Source of the DNA: Ruminococcus sp.
Lineage (GTDB): Bacteria; Bacillota; Clostridia; Oscillospirales; Acutalibacteraceae
Reading direction: 5' to 3'
NCBI GenBank assembly: GCA_004558485.1
Contig: SFCS01000036.1
Span: forward strand, 1-8,579
Length of the DNA stretch: 8,579 bases
Shown here: positions 1 to 6,360 of the stretch, piece after piece
How the letters are laid out: each line of letters begins with the position of its first letter
Numbering within the stretch: the stretch's first letter is position 1
Made by a program: the position numbers and the translations under genes
The notes under the pieces: generated by a model
Database searches by the model: none
What the model saw: only the letters and a program-made list of their open reading frames with translations
Told to the model about the DNA's origin: nothing

Positions 1-121
1 CACACTCAATTTTGAGGGTAATATGATCTATGATGGTCCCGAGGATGAGGAGAAGGATAACGGCAAAAAAGATAAAGGTAAGGCTAAGAAAGATGACAAA
101 GCTGAGCCTATAGACGAATGA
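1..121 (+). CDS. 3' end of an unidentified protein with a charged Lys/Asp/Glu-rich tail (partial)
   Basis: Only the last 39 residues are in the window (frame starting at base 2, TGA at 119-121); the gene begins before the left edge. The visible part reads TLNFEGNMIYDG and is then very hydrophilic, with alternating acidic residues and lysines up to the stop. The first dozen residues look like a beta strand and a turn. The charged tail is low-complexity and probably disordered. I do not recognise the family. It could be the end of an envelope protein, since charged C-terminal tails follow several large Bacteroidota envelope proteins, but that is only a guess. It is convergent with the minus-strand gene at 314-1087 and is followed 7 nt later by a strong hairpin, which supports this frame as the real coding frame. 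Confidence 0.6.
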   Translation, partial: TLNFEGNMIYDGPEDEEKDNGKKDKGKAKKDDKAEPIDE

Positions 122-127
122 CAAACA

Positions 128-176
128 AATGAAATCAGCCATCTGGAAAATCCTTTCACAGGTGGCTGATTTCATT
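128..176 (+). terminator. Hairpin terminator after the partial plus-strand gene
   Basis: Two 18-nt arms (128-145 and 159-176) pair along their whole length with one T:G wobble. The loop is 13 nt and can partly extend the stem (GAAA against TTTC). The hairpin begins 7 nt after the stop codon at 119-121. The 3' side is T-rich within the stem (TTTCATT) rather than followed by a clean T-run, so it is not a textbook intrinsic terminator, but its position and length make transcription end the most likely role. It could also act on minus-strand transcripts that read through the gene at 314-1087. Confidence 0.7.
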
Positions 177-209
177 ATTACGTGTAATGTTCAAGATACA
201 CAAATTTTA

Positions 210-309
210 TTGTAGCGCTGTAGCGTAAAGAGTAACTATAGATTAATTAGCTGATTATCAGATGATAGCGAAAAGATATATCTTGTAGCATACCCCTCCA
301 GCGCTACAA
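210..309. repeat. Inverted repeat in the gap between two convergent genes
   Basis: An 11-bp perfect inverted repeat, TTGTAGCGCTG at 210-220 and CAGCGCTACAA at 299-309, is separated by 78 bp. TGTAGCG is also repeated in tandem (211 and 219). A further TTGTAGC at 283-289 can make a 7-bp stem with GCTACAA at 303-309, which lies just beyond the stop of the minus-strand gene at 314 and could be its terminator hairpin, though without a good T-run. The remaining bases of this 137-bp gap (177-313) are AT-rich and I see nothing else in them. Confidence 0.4.
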
Positions 310-313
310 AAAA

Positions 314-1087
314 TCACTCTACAGAGAACGAATAGCAGATGCTCGACAGAGACGGGGTTATCATATTGCCAAGGAAAAAGACGGCATATTCGCCGGATTT
401 CAGCTGTGAGGCGGGAATCGTGATGATGGAACTGTGCTCACCGAAATTCTTATAACCGAATGACAGGTAACCGGCCTTGTCCGCCTTTTCCGATTTGTCT
501 GTGTTGATGAGGGCTGCCTTTGTCTGCAGCCACTGCAAGCGGCGGTCTTTCTTCGATGACTCGAATCTCACGACCTTGAACAGCGCCAGTCCGTCCTCAT
601 ACTTCTCAGCTCTGAGGTTTATCAGTACTTGGATGTTTTTGCCTTCATTCTTCAGTTTCAAGGACGATGAAGCCCCGCCAAAGGTAAAGTCCATACCCTC
701 AGCGCCAGCCAGTGTGTTTGCGGACTCAGCGAGTGCACCGACGTTGGAGGCGGTTCCCATTACTTGAACACCGGTTGTCAGGACACCTATGGATGAGCCG
801 CTTACTCCGGCAATCATGCCTATTCCACCTATGGCTCCCGCTGCGCCGGCTGCAGTGCTGACGATGGATGCAATCTTACCAAACTTATTCTTGTGCTTCT
901 CCATCTTGCCACTCTCCATGGGAAGGGCTTTCAGGCTGTTGTCAGCGCCAACAAGAAACATAAGGTCAGTGGCAGTTGTGTCAGGCTCGATGATGTCGGC
1001 ATCATTAGCCCTGACAGTTGAACACAATCCTCCGGCCATCAGCATGAGGACAAAAGATAAAACACGAATCTTGTTCAAATGTTTCAT
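314..1087 (-). CDS. Secreted protein with a Gly/Ala-rich core, function unknown
   Basis: A 257-residue protein. Residues 1-27 form a signal peptide: a basic start (MKHLNKIR), a hydrophobic core (VLSFVLMLMAGGL) and a likely signal peptidase I site after VRA. The cysteine at 22 makes a lipoprotein possible but the lipobox is poor. Residues 71-131 are almost entirely Gly, Ala, Ser, Val and Ile with small-residue spacing like a glycine zipper, which could insert in or lie on a membrane. Residues 140-257 look like a beta-rich domain ending in a GEYAVFFLG segment, a style common in Bacteroidota secreted proteins of unknown function. The open frame extends upstream to 1171, but the start at 1087 is chosen because it places the signal peptide at the N-terminus. 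There is no Shine-Dalgarno sequence upstream, as usual in Bacteroidota. It lies 133 bp downstream of the recombinase fragment on the same strand. I do not recognise the family. Confidence 0.75.
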   Translation of the reverse strand: MKHLNKIRVLSFVLMLMAGGLCSTVRANDADIIEPDTTATDLMFLVGADNSLKALPMESGKMEKHKNKFGKIASIVSTAAGAAGAIGGIGMIAGVSGSSIGVLTTGVQVMGTASNVGALAESANTLAGAEGMDFTFGGASSSLKLKNEGKNIQVLINLRAEKYEDGLALFKVVRFESSKKDRRLQWLQTKAALINTDKSEKADKAGYLSFGYKNFGEHSSIITIPASQLKSGEYAVFFLGNMITPSLSSICYSFSVE

Positions 1088-1220
1088 AGCTTGTAATTGA
1101 AATTGTTGATGAATAAAAGTTGTTTGTTGGTATTGAATTTTATATTTGCCGTCCGCTTTGTTCCAACCCATTCTTTAATCATTCCCAATTTATCGGGCTT
1201 ACAAAAAGGGAGAAGATTCT

Positions 1221-1679
1221 CTATACCTTGGCCACAGACATAGCGGCCCTGGACATCGACGGATATTCCATTTGCACGCCATACATGTGGAGAATCCTGT
1301 AGAGGTTGCTCTTGCTGCGATAACCTGTACGGGCCATTATATCTTTGATTCCGTAGCCAGCCTTATACATGTTGATGACCATTCTGTAACGCTTAAGTTT
1401 TCGGTCACTATAGGTGTTGGAATACAGCTCAGCCTCCAGGTCATCGTGGTTGTTGCGGTCACGCTTGCTGAATACCTGGCAGACGAGATCAAGAGTGTTC
1501 GCCGTTCTCGACCCGGGGTAAAGTTCATCTTGCGTGTCAAGTCCGTCGGCGATGGAGATAATCCTGATTTCCGACTTACGACAGAACTTGACGAAGAAGA
1601 TCATATCATGAAAGTTGTAGAAGGCGTTGTCAAATGACAACAGCACAGCACAGTCACCCTGGTTGAGATCCTTGATGAA
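1221..1679 (-). CDS. C-terminal part of a serine-recombinase-like protein with helix-turn-helix (5' end missing)
   Basis: About 150 residues matching the second half of a resolvase/invertase. The segment IRIISIADGLDTQDE corresponds to the 'v.i.si.d.idT' strand of the catalytic domain, a long helix follows (SRTANTLDLVCQVF), and the C-terminal part (GYGIKDIMARTGYRSKSNLYRIL) is a Hin/resolvase-type helix-turn-helix. The N-terminal part, with the nucleophilic serine, is absent because the reading frame switches at about 1655-1690 to an unrelated glycosidase; the 5' boundary given is approximate. Where gamma-delta resolvase has DRLGRD, with catalytic arginines 68 and 71, this protein has DNAFYN, so neither arginine is present. 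It may therefore be a DNA-binding relative rather than an active recombinase. It lies upstream of the secreted protein on the same strand and ends in TAG at 1223-1221. The family call is good; activity is doubtful. Confidence 0.7.
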   Translation of the reverse strand, partial: FIKDLNQGDCAVLLSFDNAFYNFHDMIFFVKFCRKSEIRIISIADGLDTQDELYPGSRTANTLDLVCQVFSKRDRNNHDDLEAELYSNTYSDRKLKRYRMVINMYKAGYGIKDIMARTGYRSKSNLYRILHMYGVQMEYPSMSRAAMSVAKV

Positions 1680-1690
1680 CGCATCCCAGG
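1655..1690. other. Probable chimeric join between two genomes
   Basis: The long minus-strand reading frame 3260-1221 changes family here. Sequence coding up to about PAWDAF (1677-1694) continues a six-hairpin glycosidase, while from about DLNQGD (1653-1670) onward it is the middle of a resolvase fold. At the same place the base composition and translation signals change from GC-rich with strong Shine-Dalgarno sites (right) to a more AT-rich region with no Shine-Dalgarno and Bacteroidota-style proteins (left). The exact breakpoint cannot be set to the base. The frame is maintained, which has a one-in-three chance of happening by accident. Confidence 0.75.
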
Positions 1691-3260
1691 CGGGCTTCAG
1701 GCACGGGTCGTCGTTTTCCAACACATCGAACGGGAATTTGCCGGAGAACACGGCGATACTCTTTTGCTCGCAGCCGACAAACGGCACATATGCGCCGTTT
1801 TCCCGCGGGAGACTCTCGCGCAGCTTGACGGCAAGCGCCGCACATTCGTTGCGATAGTCGCGGTCGGTGTCCAGCACATCCGCAGCCTTCACAAGACATT
1901 CGAGCGTTTCAATGACGCCGCAGGCGGTCATAAACGGATTTTCTACCGAAGCGCCCAACCGTTCAAGGTCGGTGCATTTGCCGACATACACGCGCCCGTT
2001 CGAGTCGGTGTACAGCATATGGATCGTATAGAATTTGGCGCAGGCGCGGATGAGACGGTAGCAGTGCGCAAGATACGGCTTATCCTGTGTGAACGCATAA
2101 TACTGGTATGCGCCCAGCGCCACGACCGCCATGTGGAAAATGTGGTCGAACCAAAATCCCGGTGGGGACATCTCCTCGCCGTATTCGTTGGTCTCCCAGA
2201 AAAAGTGCGCCTGTTCCTCGGTTTTGGACTGCGTTGCGCGGTAGATTGCCTTGTCAAGGCACACATCGTTGCGAAAATCCGGCACATGCTTTGCCAGCGC
2301 TGTGCGGTTGGCGGTGAGAAGCCCTAGGAAGCTGTAGTATTCGTCAAAGGCAAAGAACTTGCCGTGCCACGAGCAGTTGTTCAACCCGACGGGAATGGAC
2401 CAGCGGGTGGTGTAGCACAGCAGGTGATACAGAGCGGTGCGGTAGACGCTGTCGATCTTGTCGTCGCCGGTGGCAACAAAGCCCTCACCGAAGAAGGCGG
2501 CAAAGTGCTGTGCCGTTTCTTTTTCCAGTCCGTCAAAGCCGACAGCGGCAATGTGCGCCCGCACGGCGTCGTTGACCGCTGCGGCGTCCTCGCCGTACAG
2601 ATCATCGGCGATGGCGATGTAGAGCGCCACGGTGTCCCGGGCCTTGACCTGCATCCGCAGCGTGACCGTCTTTTCTGCGGTCTCCACCTTCACGGGACGG
2701 TCGGCAAACACCGCGACCTCACCGACATAGCGGTCAATCCCCAGCATGGTGAACTTCACGCGTGCGCCGTTTTCTTCCGCGACGATGTCGGTGTGCAGAA
2801 TGGCGTTTTCGGTCTCCTCGTCATAGCCGCACAGGGTATAGGAAAAACACACCTCTCGCGCCGTGCCCGCAAACGCCTTTTTCATCGCATAGACATTGTG
2901 CTGCGGGTGCACAAGGGCGGTGGTGACGATCTCCTCGCCGCTCGGATAGGTGCAGACCATGCGCTGCTTTCCTTCCTCCGGCAACAGCTCCTGCGTCCAC
3001 CGGGCGGGTTTTTCGCCGCAATCGAACGCGCACTTGCCGAAGGACAGCAGCTTGCCGCCTGCAGCGCCCGCTTTGCTGTGCGTGAGCGGTGTGCGCCGTC
3101 CGGCGCGGAAGATCACCGCATCCTGTACCTCATTTTTCTCCCCGTAGTCCAGACGGTCATAGCAGAGGACCCCCTCCTTGTCCGGCGACAGTGTGATCTC
3201 GCCGTTGCCGAGGATGGGCGGGAAATAGCCGTCGGGCTTTCCTGTATGTCGATATAGCAT
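1680..3260 (-). CDS. Six-hairpin glycosidase, N-terminal ~527 residues (3' end missing)
   Basis: Probably a carbohydrate-active enzyme of the (alpha/alpha)6-barrel glycosidase group (GH65/GH78/GH95-like). Residues 1 to about 240 form a beta-rich N-terminal domain starting MLYRHTGKPDGYFPPILGNG, an arrangement typical of this group. The barrel begins at about 270 and contains the SWHGKFFAFDEYYSF motif (297-311), equivalent to the 'W.G..F.D' region near the substrate, and NEYGEEMSPPGFWFDHI (358-374), whose acidic residues are candidate catalysts. There is no signal peptide, so it acts in the cytoplasm. The start at 3260 is chosen because GGAGGG lies 6 nt upstream; the ATG at 3266 would abut it. 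The C-terminal part of the barrel is replaced by a recombinase fragment after about residue 527, so the protein as assembled would not fold as a whole enzyme. It is divergent from an AraC regulator that probably controls it. The substrate cannot be told. Confidence 0.75.
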
Positions 3261-3288
3261 GTTCATCCCTCCGAAATAACTCTTATAT

Positions 3289-3356
3289 TTGCAATTTACC
3301 ACAAATTGGGGGCATTTTACATATAAAAATCACGCTTTTCTCTTGCAATATAACAC
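3289..3356. promoter_or_regulatory. Candidate AraC-type operator: two direct half-sites
   Basis: TTGCAATTTACCAC (3289-3302) and TTGCAATATAACAC (3343-3356) are direct repeats matching at 12 of 14 positions, with starts 54 bp apart, close to five helical turns. They lie in the gap between the glycosidase and the divergent AraC regulator. AraC-family proteins typically bind such direct repeats. The right copy covers the shared -35 box of both candidate promoters; the left copy lies downstream of the glycosidase promoter candidate. The repeats are visible; the assignment to this regulator is inferred. Confidence 0.45.
3320..3348 (-). promoter_or_regulatory. Candidate promoter of the glycosidase gene
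   Basis: Reading the minus strand, TTGCAA (3348-3343) is followed after 17 nt by TATATG (3325-3320). The spacing is ideal, and the -35 box matches consensus at TTG-A- (four of six); the -10 box is weak. It would give a leader of roughly 50 nt ending at GGAGGG before the start at 3260. The -35 box is the same palindromic hexamer used in the other direction. Confidence 0.4.
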
Positions 3357-3370
3357 CGCTGTGATACAAT
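3343..3370 (+). promoter_or_regulatory. Candidate promoter of the AraC regulator gene
   Basis: TTGCAA (3343-3348) and TACAAT (3365-3370) are 16 nt apart, and TG at 3362-3363 makes an extended -10 element. Transcription would start near 3377, leaving a short leader that contains the purine-rich ribosome binding site at about 3380-3392. The -35 box is shared with the oppositely oriented glycosidase promoter candidate. Confidence 0.55.
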
Positions 3371-3392
3371 GATAGCGAAAGGGGGCGGGGAG

Positions 3393-4163
3393 ATGTCGGA
3401 GATCTGCTTTTTCCCGACGCAGGATAGCGCCCTGTATGTCACGGAGTTTGGTTTTTCCGCGCCGCAAAAGCCGCGTGCGGTGGGGCCGTGGGTGCGCGGC
3501 ACCTATATTCTCCACTATGTTTTGGACGGGACTTGCCATTTTGACGGCTTTGACGCCTGCGCGGGCGAGGCGTTTCTGATCGCCAAGGACAGCCTGCACC
3601 ATTTCACGGTCTCTCCGCCGTACCGTCACTTTTGGTTGGCGTTTGACGGCAGCGGTGTGGGCGCGCTGCTGGCGGCGTTTTCCATCCCGCTGCGGCAGCA
3701 CATGCGTTTTTCGGTGCAATATCCCGAGACGGCGGGGAAGATGCTCGAAACTGCTTTTCGTGCCTGCATGGCGGACGGCAGCACGGACGCCCTGGCAAGG
3801 GGAGCACTGCTTTCGCTTTTCCCGCTTTTGTCCGCGCCGACGGCGGTCACGGCGTCCGCCGTGCAGACGGCGGCGTGGTTCATCGAGCGACACTACACGC
3901 GTCCGATCACGATGGAGCAGGTCGCCGCGGCAGTGCACTGGAGCGAAAAATATCTGTGCAAGCAGTTCAAAAAGCAGTTCGGCATCCCGCCGCAGCGGTA
4001 TTTGGTGCAGATCCGCATGCAGCGCGCACTGGCACTGCTGCGGCAAAAGGAGCTGCGCGTGCAGGAGGTGGCGCTGTCGGTGGGATATCCGTCTGCACCG
4101 GCGTTTTCCGCTGCGTTCAAAAGCTATACCGGCGTCAGCCCCAGTGACTACCGTAACACATGA
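3393..4163 (+). CDS. AraC-family transcriptional regulator
   Basis: A 256-residue DNA-binding regulator. Residues 30 to about 85 form a small cupin-like sensor domain (YILHYVLDGTCHF, GEAFLIAKDSLHHF, FWLAFDG), the usual sugar-binding arm domain. Residues about 155-255 form the paired AraC/XylS helix-turn-helix: first helix pair around PITMEQVAAAVHWSEKYLCKQFKKQFG, second around LRVQEVALSVGYPSAPAFSAAFKSYTGVSPSDYR, which keeps the family signature. The start at 3393 is preferred over 3369 because the purine-rich stretch 3380-3392 fits as its ribosome binding site and the earlier ATG has none. It is divergent from the glycosidase at 1680-3260, so it probably activates or represses that gene in response to a sugar. 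Length and domain order are normal for the family. The inducer is unknown. Confidence 0.9.
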   Translation: MSEICFFPTQDSALYVTEFGFSAPQKPRAVGPWVRGTYILHYVLDGTCHFDGFDACAGEAFLIAKDSLHHFTVSPPYRHFWLAFDGSGVGALLAAFSIPLRQHMRFSVQYPETAGKMLETAFRACMADGSTDALARGALLSLFPLLSAPTAVTASAVQTAAWFIERHYTRPITMEQVAAAVHWSEKYLCKQFKKQFGIPPQRYLVQIRMQRALALLRQKELRVQEVALSVGYPSAPAFSAAFKSYTGVSPSDYRNT

Positions 4164-4193
4164 AAAAAACCTCCGCAAAGCGGAGGTTTTTTT
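4163..4193. terminator. Bidirectional intrinsic terminator between convergent genes
   Basis: Seven A, CCTCCGC, a 3-nt AAA loop, GCGGAGG and seven T form a perfect 14-bp stem. Because the A-run and T-run are symmetrical, it works for both strands. It starts at the last base of the AraC stop codon and ends 3 nt before the stop of the CYTH gene, so it ends both transcripts. Confidence 0.93.
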
Positions 4194-4196
4194 CGG

Positions 4197-4667
4197 TCAA
4201 ACGGGAAATTTTCGCGTCTGCCAATAATGACTCATGGTGAAAGCGGGGTCGTTCGTTTTTTCTGCGCCGAGAAAGGCGGGCGGCGAAAAGGCGTTCGCCG
4301 CATCGACGGTGGAAAACTCGACCTCGGCATAATAATACTGTCCGTCCACAAGACTGCATTCCAGGCGTTCGCCGCCCGGCAGGGCATAGACGCGAAACAC
4401 CTTGTGCACAGGCGGCGCACCGAGCAGCGGCAAAAGCGCCGCATATTTCTCGGCGGCAAGCGGCATTTCCACCTCGGTGCGCACAAGTCCGCCCGCACCC
4501 TTGAAACAAAGGCGATAGCTTTCGCCGCTTTTCGTGACCTTCTTGCGGATGCGCACGACCGGCTCTGTGGAAATATACCCTTGCCACACCTCGGCGCTTT
4601 CGAGAAGCGGCAGCGTGTCGGGGAATTTGTCGATGAGAAATTTGCGCTCGATCTCTACATTATCCAT
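4197..4667 (-). CDS. CYTH-domain protein (triphosphate tunnel metalloenzyme)
   Basis: A 156-residue cytoplasmic protein of the CYTH/triphosphate tunnel family, which cleaves triphosphates (inorganic tripolyphosphate, thiamine triphosphate) or, in some members, makes cyclic AMP. The signature ExExK is at residues 5-9 (EIERK). Further charged tunnel-lining residues are visible: R39 and R41 (VVRIRK), K56 (LCFKG), E65 and E67 (RTEVEM), R92 and E115/E117 (AEVEF). Length and the alternating charged strands fit a single-domain bacterial member. The start at 4667 puts the signature at the N-terminus; the open frame upstream of it is only overlap with the preceding gene. The ATG overlaps the end of the beta-helix gene by 8 nt (ATGGATAA), so translation is probably coupled. 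It is the last gene of the operon. The exact substrate cannot be predicted. Confidence 0.88.
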   Translation of the reverse strand: MDNVEIERKFLIDKFPDTLPLLESAEVWQGYISTEPVVRIRKKVTKSGESYRLCFKGAGGLVRTEVEMPLAAEKYAALLPLLGAPPVHKVFRVYALPGGERLECSLVDGQYYYAEVEFSTVDAANAFSPPAFLGAEKTNDPAFTMSHYWQTRKFPV

Positions 4668-6360
4668 CGTTTTTCTCGCACCCCTCGGTGAACAGCATTT
4701 TGTCGGGCATATCGCTCTCGTTATCCTGCACGGTGAAATGGCTGCTGTTATAGAGGTATACGGCGTGATACAGCCCCTCGCGGCTGCGGTCAAATACCGC
4801 CTGCGCCAGCGCGGAAAACCGATTGCCGCGCACGGTCACACCGTCGGTGGAGGCGACGAAAATGCCGCTGTTGCCGCAGCGCTTGAAGGTGTTGTTTATA
4901 AAACGGATGTCGTGATGCACGCCGGTCGGCATGTTCGGCAGCTTGTCATCGTGGCAGGTCTTGACGACCACCGCGCCGACATTGCTCGCCTTGACGATCC
5001 AGGAGCACTTTTCAAAGGTGCAGTTGCGGATCTCTACATTCTCGGCAGGGCCGACCTCATACCAATAGTTGATGTCGGGCGAAATGATGATGGCAGGGAG
5101 CGCCATGCCGTAGATATGGCAGTTGTCGACAAGTACATTGCGCGTTTGCAGCAAAAAGCCGCGCGCGCGGGTGTTGCGTACCGAGCAGTTTTCGATGGTG
5201 ACAGCGGCAAAAAAGGCGTCGTTGGCGAGGATGTCACCGACAGCGCATGTGCCTTCCGCCGCGGCAATTTCCGCATCGCCGTTGTCCGCATACTGTGAAA
5301 GCGTCAGCCGACCCTTGACATGCAGCGTTTCCTTGTCATACACGAGGATCACATCGCCGCTTTGTGCCCACTTTTGCGGCAAGCCTCTGTCGTTGCCGCG
5401 TGTAAAGTGCATGTGCTTGCTATCTTCGGAGATCGACGCGATCTCGCCGGCAATGCTGTGAATGTTCAGTGCATCGTCGCCGAGCCCGTCAAAGTGGCAG
5501 TTCTTCATCTTGAGATAGCCGGAAAGCCCCAGAATGTGGATGCCGTCCGCGTTGCTCGCATAAACGGCTTTGCTGCCCTTGGGGGAGCGGATGTTGAAAT
5601 CCTCAAAGGTGAAGTTGGAGGAGCGCGGCGAAACATGTGCGCCGAAGCTGTTGCTGCGGGCAATTTCAATATGCCGCACCGTCACATCGTGACAATCCGC
5701 AAACGACAGCGTGCCGTTACCGTAGATCAGATAGCGGTACATGATACGATGACCGACATGCACGCGGTCATAGTTCACCCAGTCGGGCAGCTGCACACGG
5801 ATGGTGTGGTCGCCGATGACGGTGTAGACAACGCCGGTGATCTTGAGACGCTCCTTGCCGTTTTCGTCGGTGACGGTCGTCTTTTCGATCTTGTCATAGG
5901 TCTCAAGGGCATAGTCGGGAGACCCCTCGTCGTCCACCGTGTCCGAGCCGTACAGATGCTCAAAGCCGGTGACGGGAAATTCGGGGTCGATGAGCACATC
6001 ATAGGTGTGCTCCTTCGGATTTTTGCCGATAACCGTGCCGACGGTGTTGACGGGGGCGTCGGTCGTGAAGGTGAACCCCTCCAGCGTCAGCTCACGGCAG
6101 TCGGAAAACAGAAATGCATGGTTATAGGTGCTCGGGTCATCGCAAGGATCGAAATGTGTGATGATCGTCGCGCCGTCACCGCAGACGGTAACATTTTTCA
6201 TCCCCTGCACGCGCACCGCCTCGCGGAGATAGTATTGCCCTGCGGGGAAAAAGAAAACGGTGTCTTTTTTGTGCGCATCAAAGAGGGCTTGCAGCGCCGC
6301 CGCGCAGGAGGTGATGCCGTCGGCGATGACGCCCGCCTCCAAAACATTACAAGTCTGCAT
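4660..6360 (-). CDS. Right-handed beta-helix protein, GH110/GH28-like putative glycosidase
   Basis: A 566-residue protein with a parallel beta-helix fold. The N-terminus (VIADGITSCAAALQALFDAHKKDTVFFFPAGQYYL, about residues 11-45) is the opening typical of pectate-lyase-3-like helices, followed by repeated short 'i.nc.f' coils throughout (for example 284-291, 485-520). The region NADGIHI (270-276) and GDDALNIH (294-301) supplies D272, D295 and D296. In GH110 alpha-1,3-galactosidases and GH28 polygalacturonases one aspartate and an Asp-Asp pair 21-24 residues later form the catalytic site, and the spacing here (23) fits GH110 as I recall it. No signal peptide is present, so it acts inside the cell. 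GGAGA 8 nt upstream, inside the end of the aconitase gene, sets the start; the ATG directly follows the aconitase stop. A lyase or epimerase role is possible. Enzyme class is likely, substrate unknown. Confidence 0.78.
   Translation of the reverse strand: MQTCNVLEAGVIADGITSCAAALQALFDAHKKDTVFFFPAGQYYLREAVRVQGMKNVTVCGDGATIITHFDPCDDPSTYNHAFLFSDCRELTLEGFTFTTDAPVNTVGTVIGKNPKEHTYDVLIDPEFPVTGFEHLYGSDTVDDEGSPDYALETYDKIEKTTVTDENGKERLKITGVVYTVIGDHTIRVQLPDWVNYDRVHVGHRIMYRYLIYGNGTLSFADCHDVTVRHIEIARSNSFGAHVSPRSSNFTFEDFNIRSPKGSKAVYASNADGIHILGLSGYLKMKNCHFDGLGDDALNIHSIAGEIASISEDSKHMHFTRGNDRGLPQKWAQSGDVILVYDKETLHVKGRLTLSQYADNGDAEIAAAEGTCAVGDILANDAFFAAVTIENCSVRNTRARGFLLQTRNVLVDNCHIYGMALPAIIISPDINYWYEVGPAENVEIRNCTFEKCSWIVKASNVGAVVVKTCHDDKLPNMPTGVHHDIRFINNTFKRCGNSGIFVASTDGVTVRGNRFSALAQAVFDRSREGLYHAVYLYNSSHFTVQDNESDMPDKMLFTEGCEKNDG

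Noticed and set aside
210..309. Inverted repeat as a phase-variable, invertible promoter
   Set aside because: It lies at the 3' ends of two convergent genes, so inversion would not switch a promoter for either, and the nearby recombinase-like protein lacks catalytic arginines.
2364..3257. A 297-residue plus-strand open frame opposite the glycosidase
   Set aside because: Composition is typical of an antisense shadow and no motif is visible; the glycosidase on the minus strand has a good ribosome binding site and family motifs.
1221..3260. A single real two-domain enzyme (glycosidase with a DNA-binding tail)
   Set aside because: Both halves are cut in the middle of their folds at the join, and composition and gene style change there, so a natural domain fusion is unlikely; kept as an alternative in the findings.
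3330..4178. A 282-residue minus-strand frame opposite the AraC regulator
   Set aside because: It is Arg/His-rich without a domain and runs across the regulator's promoter; the plus-strand frame is a clear AraC protein.
4660..6360. Beta-helix protein as a phage tail spike
   Set aside because: No phage gene is nearby, the protein is in a metabolic operon, and it has a glycosidase-like aspartate triad.
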